Assembly (NCBI RefSeq): GCF_024741815.1
Contig: NZ_CP102951.1
Location: forward strand, 4,788,001 to 4,852,000
Direction: 5' to 3'
Length of the DNA stretch: 64,000 nucleotides
From: Pseudomonas sp. LS1212
GTDB lineage: Bacteria > Pseudomonadota > Gammaproteobacteria > Pseudomonadales > Pseudomonadaceae
The position numbers and the translations under genes are program-made. Below the pieces are notes generated by a model. It searched no databases and was not told the origin of the DNA. It saw nothing but the letters and a program-made list of their open reading frames with translations. Positions 37,035-44,270 of this stretch are shown here, one piece after another. Positions within the stretch are counted from its first letter, which is position 1, and each line of letters starts with the position of its first letter.

Positions 37035-38486
37035 ATGCATCAATTGACTCTGGCCGAGATCGCCCGCGGACTCGCCGACAAGAAGTTTTCCTCCGAGGAG
37101 CTGACTCGCGTCCTGCTGGCGCGTATTGCCCAGCTCGACCCACAGCTCAACAGCTTCATCAGCGTGACCGAGGAGCTGGCCATCGCCCAGGCCCGGGCCG
37201 CGGACGCCCGCCGTGCGGCCGGTGAAACCGGCGCCCTGCTCGGCGCACCGCTGGCCCACAAGGACCTGTTCTGCACCCTGAACATCCGCACCAGTTGCGG
37301 CTCGAAGATGCTCGACAACTTCAAGGCACCCTACGATGCCACGGTCGTTGCCCGCCTCGCCGCCGCCGGCGCCGTGACGCTGGGCAAGACCAACATGGAC
37401 GAGTTCGCCATGGGCTCGGCCAACGAATCGAGCTACTACGGCGCCGTGAAGAACCCGTGGAACCTCGAGCACGTACCGGGTGGCTCTTCCGGTGGTTCGG
37501 CAGCGGCCGTCGCCGCCCGTCTGTTGCCGGTCGCGACCGGCACCGACACCGGCGGCTCGATTCGCCAGCCTGCCGCACTGACCAACCTGACCGGCCTGAA
37601 GCCGACGTACGGTCGCGTTTCGCGCTGGGGCATGATTGCCTATGCCTCGAGCCTGGATCAGGGCGGCCCACTGGCCCGAACCGCCGAAGACTGCGCCCTG
37701 CTGCTGCAAGGCATGGCCGGTTTCGACCCGCAGGACTCCACCAGCATCGATGAGCCCGTGCCCGATTACAGCGCGACGCTCAACGGCTCGCTCGAAGGCC
37801 TGCGCATCGGCCTGCCGAAAGAATATTTCGGCGCGGGCCTGGACCCACGCATCGCCGAGCTGATCCACAACAGCGTCAAGGAGCTGGAAAAGCTCGGCGC
37901 CGTGATCAAGGAAATCAGCCTGCCGAACATGCAGCACGCGATCCCTGCGTACTACGTGATCGCCCCGGCGGAAGCCTCCTCGAACCTGTCGCGTTTCGAC
38001 GGCGTGCGTTTCGGTTATCGCTGCGAAAACCCGAAGGATCTGACCGATCTGTACGAACGCTCCCGTGCCGAAGGCTTCGGTGCCGAAGTCCAGCGCCGGA
38101 TCATGGTCGGTGCCTACGCCCTCTCGGCCGGCTACTACGATGCCTATTACCTGCAGGCGCAGAAGATCCGTCGCCTGATCAAGAACGACTTCATGGCTGC
38201 CTTCAATGATGTCGACGTGATCCTCGGCCCGACCACGCCGAACCCGGCCTGGAAGATCGGCGCCAAGAACAACGACCCGGTAGCCGCCTACCTTGAAGAC
38301 GTCTACACCATCACCGCCAACCTGGCGGGCCTGCCTGGCCTGTCCATGCCGGCCGGTTTCGTCGAAGGTCTGCCGGTGGGCGTACAGCTGCTAGCCACGT
38401 ATTTCCAGGAAGGCCGCCTGCTCAACGTTGCGCACCGCTATCAGCAAGTGACTGATTGGCATACCCGCGCACCTGCAGGCTACTAA
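37035..38486 (+). CDS. gatA: Asp-tRNA(Asn)/Glu-tRNA(Gln) amidotransferase subunit A
   Basis: A 483-residue amidase-signature enzyme that releases ammonia from glutamine for GatB. The Ser-cisSer-Lys triad is visible as Lys76 (LAHKDLFCT), Ser151 (PGGSSGGSAAA) and Ser175 (DTGGSIRQPA), with the spacing found in other GatA proteins. It starts 16 bases after gatC and 11 before gatB. The length is normal. Confidence 0.97.
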   Translation: MHQLTLAEIARGLADKKFSSEELTRVLLARIAQLDPQLNSFISVTEELAIAQARAADARRAAGETGALLGAPLAHKDLFCTLNIRTSCGSKMLDNFKAPYDATVVARLAAAGAVTLGKTNMDEFAMGSANESSYYGAVKNPWNLEHVPGGSSGGSAAAVAARLLPVATGTDTGGSIRQPAALTNLTGLKPTYGRVSRWGMIAYASSLDQGGPLARTAEDCALLLQGMAGFDPQDSTSIDEPVPDYSATLNGSLEGLRIGLPKEYFGAGLDPRIAELIHNSVKELEKLGAVIKEISLPNMQHAIPAYYVIAPAEASSNLSRFDGVRFGYRCENPKDLTDLYERSRAEGFGAEVQRRIMVGAYALSAGYYDAYYLQAQKIRRLIKNDFMAAFNDVDVILGPTTPNPAWKIGAKNNDPVAAYLEDVYTITANLAGLPGLSMPAGFVEGLPVGVQLLATYFQEGRLLNVAHRYQQVTDWHTRAPAGY

Positions 38487-38497
38487 GGAGAAAACAC

Positions 38498-39943
38498 ATG
38501 CAATGGGAAGTCGTGATCGGGCTGGAGATTCATACCCAGCTCGCCACCCAGTCGAAGATTTTCTCCGGCAGCGCCACCACGTTCGGCTCCGAGCCGAACA
38601 CCCAGGCCAGCCTGGTTGACCTGGGCATGCCTGGCGTACTGCCAGTACTGAACCAGGAAGCCGTGCGCATGGCCGTCATGTTCGGCCTGGCAATCGACGC
38701 CGAGATCGGCCAGCACAACGTGTTCGCCCGCAAGAACTACTTCTACCCCGACCTGCCCAAGGGTTACCAGATCAGCCAGATGGAGCTGCCGATCGTCGGC
38801 AAGGGCCACATGGACATCACCCTGGAAGACGGCACGGTCAAACGCATCGGCGTCACCCGCGCACACCTGGAAGAAGATGCCGGCAAGAGCCTGCACGAAG
38901 ACTTCAGCGGTTCGACCGGCATTGACCTGAACCGCGCCGGCACGCCGCTGCTGGAGATCGTTTCCGAACCGGACATGCGCAGTGCCAAGGAAGCCGTGGC
39001 CTACGTCAAGGCGATCCACGCACTGGTGCGTTACCTGGGCATCTGCGACGGCAACATGGCCGAAGGCTCGCTGCGCTGCGACTGCAACGTCTCGGTCCGG
39101 CCAAAGGGTCAGGTCGAGTTCGGTACGCGCTGCGAGATCAAGAACGTCAACTCGTTCCGTTTCATCGAACGCGCAATCAACAGCGAAGTGCAGCGCCAGA
39201 TCGAACTGATCGAAGACGGCGGCAAAGTCATCCAGCAAACGCGCCTGTACGACCCGAACAAGGACGAAACCCGCGCCATGCGCAGCAAGGAGGAAGCCAA
39301 CGACTACCGTTACTTCCCCGATCCGGACCTGCTGCCGGTGGTGATCGAGGACGCGTTCCTGGACGCTACCCGTGCCACGTTGCCGGAACTGCCACCGCAA
39401 AAGCGCGAACGCTTCCAGGCTCAGTTCGGCCTCTCGGCCTACGACGCCAGCGTACTGGCTTCGAGCCGCGAACAGGCGGACTACTTCGAGAAGGTCGTGA
39501 GCATCAGCGGCGACGCCAAGCTGGCTGCCAACTGGGTCATGGTGGAACTGGGCAGCCTGCTCAACAAACTGGGCCTGGAAATCGACCAGGCTCCAGTCAG
39601 CGCCGAGCTGCTTGGTGGCATGCTGCTGCGCATTCGTGACAACACCATCAGCGGCAAGATCGCCAAGATGGTCTTCGAAGCGATGGCCGCAGGCGAAGGC
39701 ACTGCCGACCAGATCATCGAAACCCGCGGCCTGAAGCAAGTGACCGACAGCGGCGCGATCGAGAAGGTGCTCGATGAAGTGCTGGCGGCCAACGCCGAAC
39801 AGGTTGAGCAATACCGCGCGGCAGACGAAGCCAAGCGCGGCAAGATGTTCGGCTTCTTTGTCGGCCAGGCGATGAAAGCCTCCAAAGGCAAGGCCAACCC
39901 GCAGCAAGTGAACGAATTGCTCAAAAGCAAACTCGAAGGCTGA
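38498..39943 (+). CDS. gatB: Asp-tRNA(Asn)/Glu-tRNA(Gln) amidotransferase subunit B
   Basis: A 481-residue subunit that binds the misacylated tRNA, activates its carboxylate with ATP and amidates it with ammonia from GatA. It begins MQWEVVIGLEIHTQLATQ. FARKNYFYPDLPKGYQISQ and LRCDCNVSVRP are the cradle-domain signatures. The C-terminal YqeY-like domain ends in KASKGKANPQQVNELLKSKL. I start at ATG 38498 behind AAGGAGAAAACAC. A terminator follows the stop. Confidence 0.97.
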   Translation: MQWEVVIGLEIHTQLATQSKIFSGSATTFGSEPNTQASLVDLGMPGVLPVLNQEAVRMAVMFGLAIDAEIGQHNVFARKNYFYPDLPKGYQISQMELPIVGKGHMDITLEDGTVKRIGVTRAHLEEDAGKSLHEDFSGSTGIDLNRAGTPLLEIVSEPDMRSAKEAVAYVKAIHALVRYLGICDGNMAEGSLRCDCNVSVRPKGQVEFGTRCEIKNVNSFRFIERAINSEVQRQIELIEDGGKVIQQTRLYDPNKDETRAMRSKEEANDYRYFPDPDLLPVVIEDAFLDATRATLPELPPQKRERFQAQFGLSAYDASVLASSREQADYFEKVVSISGDAKLAANWVMVELGSLLNKLGLEIDQAPVSAELLGGMLLRIRDNTISGKIAKMVFEAMAAGEGTADQIIETRGLKQVTDSGAIEKVLDEVLAANAEQVEQYRAADEAKRGKMFGFFVGQAMKASKGKANPQQVNELLKSKLEG

Positions 39944-39957
39944 GGTGCTGGCGCTAT

Positions 39958-39982
39958 AAGGGTCCCTAATCAGGGACCTTTT
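39958..39982 (+). terminator. Rho-independent terminator of gatCAB
   Basis: GGTCCCT(AATC)AGGGACC followed by TTTT, 15 bases after the gatB stop. The first REP arm begins directly after it. Confidence 0.85.
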
Positions 39983-40088
39983 CGCTGGCAAGCCAGCTCC
40001 CACAGAGATCATTGTCACCCGCGAAATCGGGAGACGACTGGAACCCTGTGGGAGCTGGCTTGCCAGCGATCGAGCGCACAGCGGTCGC
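39983..40088. repeat. REP doublet (REPIN-like) with extra tail
   Basis: Arm CGCTGGCAAGCCAGCTCCCA plus CAG at 39983-40005 is repeated as an exact inverted copy at 40046-40068, with a 40-base spacer. Each arm holds the inner palindrome CTGGCAAGCCAG. A tail at 40067-40088 (CGATCGAGCGCACAGCGGTC...) recurs in the repeat at 63702-63784. Confidence 0.85.
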
Positions 40089-40110
40089 AAAACTGGGAGA
40101 TTCATCGCTT

Positions 40111-40482
40111 ATGTGGCGCCTCATCACAACAACAATGCTTTTCATCCTGCTCGCCGGTTGCGCCACCCACGACGTCGACCCGCTGGGTTACGACGCAAAA
40201 GGCGTCGCGTCCTATTACGGCAAAAAGCACCAGGGCAAGCGCACCGCCAGCGGCGAACGCTTCAACCAGCATGCCCTGACCGCTGCCCACCGCCAGCTCC
40301 CGTTCGGCACGCGAGTACGGGTCACCAACCTCAAAAATGACAAGACTGTCGTGGTACGCATCAACGACCGTGGCCCGCACACTCGCGGCCGATTGATCGA
40401 TGTGTCCAGCGAGGCCGCCGAGCAATTGGGCATGCTCCGTAGCGGAACGGCGCGAGTCCGGGTACAAAGTCTCAGCAACTGA
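40111..40482 (+). CDS. rlpA: Short RlpA-like septal ring lipoprotein
   Basis: A 123-residue lipoprotein with a double-psi beta-barrel. RlpA in P. aeruginosa is a lytic transglycosylase that cuts glycan lacking stem peptides. The lipobox LAGC places the lipidated cysteine at residue 17. GVASYYGKKHQGKRTASGERFN and VRINDRGPHTRGRLIDVSSEAAEQLGM are the RlpA family motifs, including the catalytic-region Asp and His. It has no C-terminal SPOR domain, so it is the short paralogue rather than the septum-targeted RlpA. I start at ATG 40111; in-frame codons upstream run into the REP repeat. Confidence 0.85.
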   Translation: MWRLITTTMLFILLAGCATHDVDPLGYDAKGVASYYGKKHQGKRTASGERFNQHALTAAHRQLPFGTRVRVTNLKNDKTVVVRINDRGPHTRGRLIDVSSEAAEQLGMLRSGTARVRVQSLSN

Positions 40483-40502
40483 CCTATTGCGGAGCCGAAA
40501 CC

Positions 40503-41588
40503 ATTTTCGACCTTGCCACGTTACCCACCTTCAGCCTGCTGCAACTGGTCGTTGGCCTGCTGCTGCTTGTCTGCGGCGCCGAACTGCTGGTGCGAGCCTC
40601 GCTGCGCCTGGCCGCCAGCCTGAAAGTCCGACCGCTGATCATCGGCCTGACCGTGGTCGCGTTCGGCAGCAGCGCCCCGCAACTGGCGGTAAGCCTGCAA
40701 GCGGCGACATCCGGCGCACCCGACATCGCCGTTGGCAGTGTGTTTGGCAGCAACATTTTCAATGTGCTGGTCACCCTCGGCTTTTGCGCACTGATCATCC
40801 CCCTGCGGGTATCACGACAGCTGGTACTCCTGGATATCCCGCTGATGATCGTTGCCAGCCTGCTGGTGTTCGTCCTGGCGTACAACGAAGTGCTGGGGCA
40901 TCTGGAAGGCGCGCTGTTGCTGGTCATGTTGCTGATCTACCTGGGCCTGGTGCTGCACCAGTCACGCCATCATGGTCGTACCTACCCGGCTGTCATCAAA
41001 GGCGCCAGGCACGGGCCGGCACCGTGGCTGAGCAGCCTGACGCTGATGCTTGGCGGTTTGGCAATGCTGATCCTGGCCGGCCATTTGCTGTTGGACGCGG
41101 CGGTCGAAGTCGCTGTCGACCTGGGTCTTTCCGAACGCATCATCGGCCTGACCATCGTTGCTGTCTGCACGTCGCTACCGGAGCTTGCCACGTCCTTGAT
41201 CGCCGCGATCAGGGGCGAGCGTGACATTGCCGTGGGGAATGTCATCGGCAGCAATCTGTTCAATCTGTTGGGCGTGCTCGGCCTGACCGCGGTGATCGCG
41301 CCGCAGCCGTTGTCGGTTTCGCCCAATGCCCTGGACTTCGATCTGCCGGTGATGCTCGGTGTCGCCGTCCTGACCCTGCCGATGTTCTATTCGGGTTATC
41401 GAATCACCCGCGCCGAAGGCCTGTTGTTGTTATGCCTGTACCTGGCCTATGGACTGCACGTGGTGTCCTTCACCACCGGCATGCCACTGGCCGCCAGGCT
41501 TGAACACTTGATGCTGTTTTATGTCCTGCCAGTGCTCGCAGCCGTGATGCTGTACACCACGCTGCGAGCCTGGCGCCGCCAACACTAG
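40503..41588 (+). CDS. CaCA-family (YrbG-like) cation antiporter, apparent ATT start
   Basis: An inner-membrane exchanger of about 361 residues with two inverted halves. Alpha-repeat 1 is GLTVVAFGSSAPQLAVSLQA and alpha-repeat 2 is GLTIVAVCTSLPELATSLIA, each followed by a GSN(I/L)FN motif. Family members are usually annotated as calcium/sodium antiporters. In repeat 1 the expected Glu is Gln60, and the second motif ends in Asn254 where NCX_Mj has Asp, so the ion may differ. The first helix (LLQLVVGLLLLVCGAELLV) is conserved in the family but lies upstream of the first GTG (40590). The only sensible start is ATT at 40503, 8 bases after GGAG. It converges on aroP. Confidence 0.85.
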   Translation: MFDLATLPTFSLLQLVVGLLLLVCGAELLVRASLRLAASLKVRPLIIGLTVVAFGSSAPQLAVSLQAATSGAPDIAVGSVFGSNIFNVLVTLGFCALIIPLRVSRQLVLLDIPLMIVASLLVFVLAYNEVLGHLEGALLLVMLLIYLGLVLHQSRHHGRTYPAVIKGARHGPAPWLSSLTLMLGGLAMLILAGHLLLDAAVEVAVDLGLSERIIGLTIVAVCTSLPELATSLIAAIRGERDIAVGNVIGSNLFNLLGVLGLTAVIAPQPLSVSPNALDFDLPVMLGVAVLTLPMFYSGYRITRAEGLLLLCLYLAYGLHVVSFTTGMPLAARLEHLMLFYVLPVLAAVMLYTTLRAWRRQH

Positions 41589-41595
41589 GAACAGG

Positions 41596-41637
41596 AAGTG
41601 ATCGACAGCTACCCGAACAGCTGATCGATCACCCCTT
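41596..41637. terminator. Inverted repeat between convergent antiporter and aroP genes
   Basis: AAGTGATCGACAGCT and AGCTGATCGATCAC pair over about 13 bp with one bulged base. No T run, so the terminator role is tentative. Confidence 0.4.
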
Positions 41638-41642
41638 GAGCC

Positions 41643-43025
41643 TCAACCCGCTACGGTTGGGGCCTTGGCGGCCTTGCCGTTTTTCTTTTTGATCAGATAG
41701 GCACCGCCCAGCACCAGCAACCAGACCGGTATCAACATTACGGAGATGCGGATGCCCGGCGTCAGGTACATGATCACCAGGATCACTGCCAGGAACACCA
41801 GGCACAGGTAGTTGGTGAACGGATAGCCCAGGCTCTTGTAGAAGGTCGACTCACCGGCAGCATCCTTGGCCCGGCGGAATTTCAGGTGAGTGATGCTGAT
41901 GATGCCCCAGTTGATCACCAGCGACGAAACCACCAGCGCCATCAACAGGGTAAAGGCCTCGGCCGGCATCAGGTAGTTGATCACCACGCACAGGCCAGTG
42001 GCCAATGCCGAGACACCCAGTGCCGCCAGCGGCACGCCCCGACGGTTGACCCTGAGTAGCCTGCGCGGCGCATCGCCCTGCTCGGCCAAGCCGAAGAGCA
42101 TGCGGCTGTTGCAATAGACGCAGCTGTTATAGACCGACAGTGCGGCGGTCAGCACCACCAGGTTCAGCACCGTCGCCACCACATTGCTGTCCAGCGCGTG
42201 GAAGATCATCACGAACGGGCTGCCGCCCAGGGCGACTTTCTGCCACGGATAGAGCGACAGCAAAATAGCCAGCGCGCCCACATAGAACAGCAGAATGCGG
42301 TAGATCACCTGATTGGTGGCGCGTGGAATGCTGTGTTTGGGATCGTCGGCCTCGGCCGCCGTAATACCCACCAGCTCCAGCCCGCCGAAAGAGAACATGA
42401 TCACTGCCATGGCCATCATCAGGCCGCCAACCCCATTGGGGAAGAAGCCGCCGTACTGCCAGAGGTTGGCGACGCTCGCATCCGGGCCACCGGTGCCACT
42501 GACCAGCAGCCAGGTACCGAAGGCAATCATGCTGATGATCGCCACCACCTTGATCAGCGCGAACCAGAACTCCATCTCGCCAAAGACCTTGACCTGGGTG
42601 AGGTTGATCAGGTTGATGAGCACAAAGAACACCGCCGCAGAGGCCCAGGTCGGAAAGCCAGGCCACCAGTACTGGATGTAGATGCCTACGGCGGTCAGCT
42701 CGGCCATCCCGACCAGCACATAGAGCACCCAGTAGTTCCAGCCCGACATGAACCCGGCGAACTCGCTCCAGTAATGATGTGCAAAATGGCTGAAGGTACC
42801 CGATACCGGCTCCTCGACGACCATCTCCCCAAGCTGGCGCATGATGGAGAAGGCAATCAGGCCGGCAATCGCGTACCCGAGCAGAATCGAAGGTCCGGCC
42901 AACTGAATGGTCTGGGCAATGCCGAGAAAAAGCCCGGTGCCAATGGCCCCGCCCAGTGCGATCAGCTGGATATGGCGATTTTTCAGGCCCCGGTGCAGGC
43001 GCTCGGGTGCGGGTTGTTCTTGCAT
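41643..43025 (-). CDS. Amino-acid permease, AroP-like
   Basis: A 460-residue APC-superfamily permease with about 12 helices. The N-terminal RGLKNRHIQLIALGGAIGTGLFLG is the substrate-site TM1 of the amino-acid transporter family. MFSFGGLELVGITAAEADDP, SVYNSCVYCNSRMLFGLAEQG and MALVVSSLVINWGIIS closely resemble E. coli AroP/PheP, so aromatic amino acids are the likely substrates, though specificity cannot be proven from this. It is on the minus strand, downstream of an AEC-family transporter with a 51-base gap, and converges with the CaCA antiporter. Confidence 0.9.
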   Translation of the reverse strand: MQEQPAPERLHRGLKNRHIQLIALGGAIGTGLFLGIAQTIQLAGPSILLGYAIAGLIAFSIMRQLGEMVVEEPVSGTFSHFAHHYWSEFAGFMSGWNYWVLYVLVGMAELTAVGIYIQYWWPGFPTWASAAVFFVLINLINLTQVKVFGEMEFWFALIKVVAIISMIAFGTWLLVSGTGGPDASVANLWQYGGFFPNGVGGLMMAMAVIMFSFGGLELVGITAAEADDPKHSIPRATNQVIYRILLFYVGALAILLSLYPWQKVALGGSPFVMIFHALDSNVVATVLNLVVLTAALSVYNSCVYCNSRMLFGLAEQGDAPRRLLRVNRRGVPLAALGVSALATGLCVVINYLMPAEAFTLLMALVVSSLVINWGIISITHLKFRRAKDAAGESTFYKSLGYPFTNYLCLVFLAVILVIMYLTPGIRISVMLIPVWLLVLGGAYLIKKKNGKAAKAPTVAG

Positions 43026-43076
43026 TGAAAATCCTCGGTTCTGCGTACTGCAGCCAATATTGTTGGAGTAAAGGAT

Positions 43077-44018
43077 CTAGATCCAGCCGCCCCACTGCAA
43101 GAGGAAGATTCCTATGTTAGTCGTAACGGCGGCTGCCAGCGTAGTGATCACGATGATCGCGGCGGCCAGCTCATGGTTGCCGTCGGCCGACCGGGCCATG
43201 ACATAGCTGGCGGCAGCCGTGGGGCTACCGATGTAGAGAAACAGAATACCCAGCTCGGCGCCACGGAAGCCGCACAGCCAGGCGCCCAGGGTGCCGAGCG
43301 CCGGCAACCAGACCACTTTCATCAGGCTGGCACTGATCGCCAGATTGCCGGTGGCACGCAAGGACGCCAGCGACAGGGTGCCGCCGATGCAGATCAGGGC
43401 CAAAGGCAAGGTCATTTGCGCCAGGTAGTCCGTGGACGTCAGCAACCAGTTCGGCAGCCCGACCTTCCAGTATGCCAGTGGCGCTGCCGACAGCACGCTG
43501 ATGATCAGCGGGTTGCCCATGACGCTTTTGAAGATGCTCCAGGGGTCTGACTTGATGCTCGGGCTATAGATCGCCAGCACCACGGCCGCCAACGAGTTGT
43601 AGAGCAGAATCACCAGCCCGGCGAGGATCGCCCCCAGGGAAATGCCCTGGTCGCCGTACATGCTCGCCGCCAGTGCCAGGCCGATGACCCCGTTATTGCC
43701 GCGAAACGCCCCCTGGGTATACACCCCACGATCTTCCCGCGGGCAACGCCAGAGGGCAATCAGCCAGGACAGGCCGAAACCGATGAAGGTGGCCACCGTG
43801 AAGTAGATCAAAAAACCCGGCTTGATCGCCGAGTCCAGATCGGCATGGTAGATCCCGAGAAACAGCAATGCCGGCATGCAGACGTTGAAGACCAGCAAGG
43901 AAGCGGTCTGGACGAAGCCGTCGTTGATCCAGTTGACACGCTTGAGAAATACCCCCAGGAACAGCATCGCGAAGACCGGCGCGGTGATATTGAGGGTTTG
44001 GATGAAGAGTGCGAACAT
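43077..44018 (-). CDS. AEC family transporter (auxin efflux carrier-like)
   Basis: A 313-residue inner-membrane protein with about ten helices. The N-terminal half has IFLLQTLNITAPVFAMLFLGVFLKR-like features (seen as LNITAPVFAMLFLGVFLKRV) and FRGNNGVIGLALAASMYGDQG, the central AEC motif. The C-terminal half mirrors it with GILFLYIGSPTAAASYVMARSADGN. Bacterial members include malonate permease MdcF, but the substrate here is not identifiable. It lies 51 bases upstream of aroP; co-transcription is possible. Confidence 0.85.
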   Translation of the reverse strand: MFALFIQTLNITAPVFAMLFLGVFLKRVNWINDGFVQTASLLVFNVCMPALLFLGIYHADLDSAIKPGFLIYFTVATFIGFGLSWLIALWRCPREDRGVYTQGAFRGNNGVIGLALAASMYGDQGISLGAILAGLVILLYNSLAAVVLAIYSPSIKSDPWSIFKSVMGNPLIISVLSAAPLAYWKVGLPNWLLTSTDYLAQMTLPLALICIGGTLSLASLRATGNLAISASLMKVVWLPALGTLGAWLCGFRGAELGILFLYIGSPTAAASYVMARSADGNHELAAAIIVITTLAAAVTTNIGIFLLQWGGWI

Positions 44019-44114
44019 GCCGAAGAACCGTCGTTAGGTAGCTAATGATAAGCCACGACCGGCTAGGATGGGCGGTTTTGAGCATTTAAAGCTGCAAGCG
44101 GCCTGCCACGATCA

Positions 44115-44247
44115 TGTAGCCGCTGCCTCAGGCTGTCGCAGTGGCGCACCAGCTCAACCGCGTAGCGGGCGCAGGATCGCGAATCGCATGAAGGTCCTGC
44201 GGACCTTGGCGTCGCAGCGGCGCACCGAGCCTTCGGCAGCGGCTACA
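44115..44247. repeat. Composite inverted repeat between yddA-like and AEC genes
   Basis: TGTAGCCGCTGCCTCAGGCT at 44115-44134 is inverted at 44228-44247 (18 of 20 positions). Between them is a second hairpin, AAGGTCC(TGC)GGACCTT, at 44191-44207. It resembles dispersed Pseudomonas intergenic repeats and contains no plausible gene. It occupies most of the 252-base gap here. Confidence 0.65.
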
Positions 44248-44270
44248 GGATCCGTCAGGACCGTTACATA

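Noticed and set aside
40590..40592. GTG at 40590 as start of the CaCA antiporter
   Set aside because: It would remove the first conserved helix and has no Shine-Dalgarno site, whereas ATT 40503 does.
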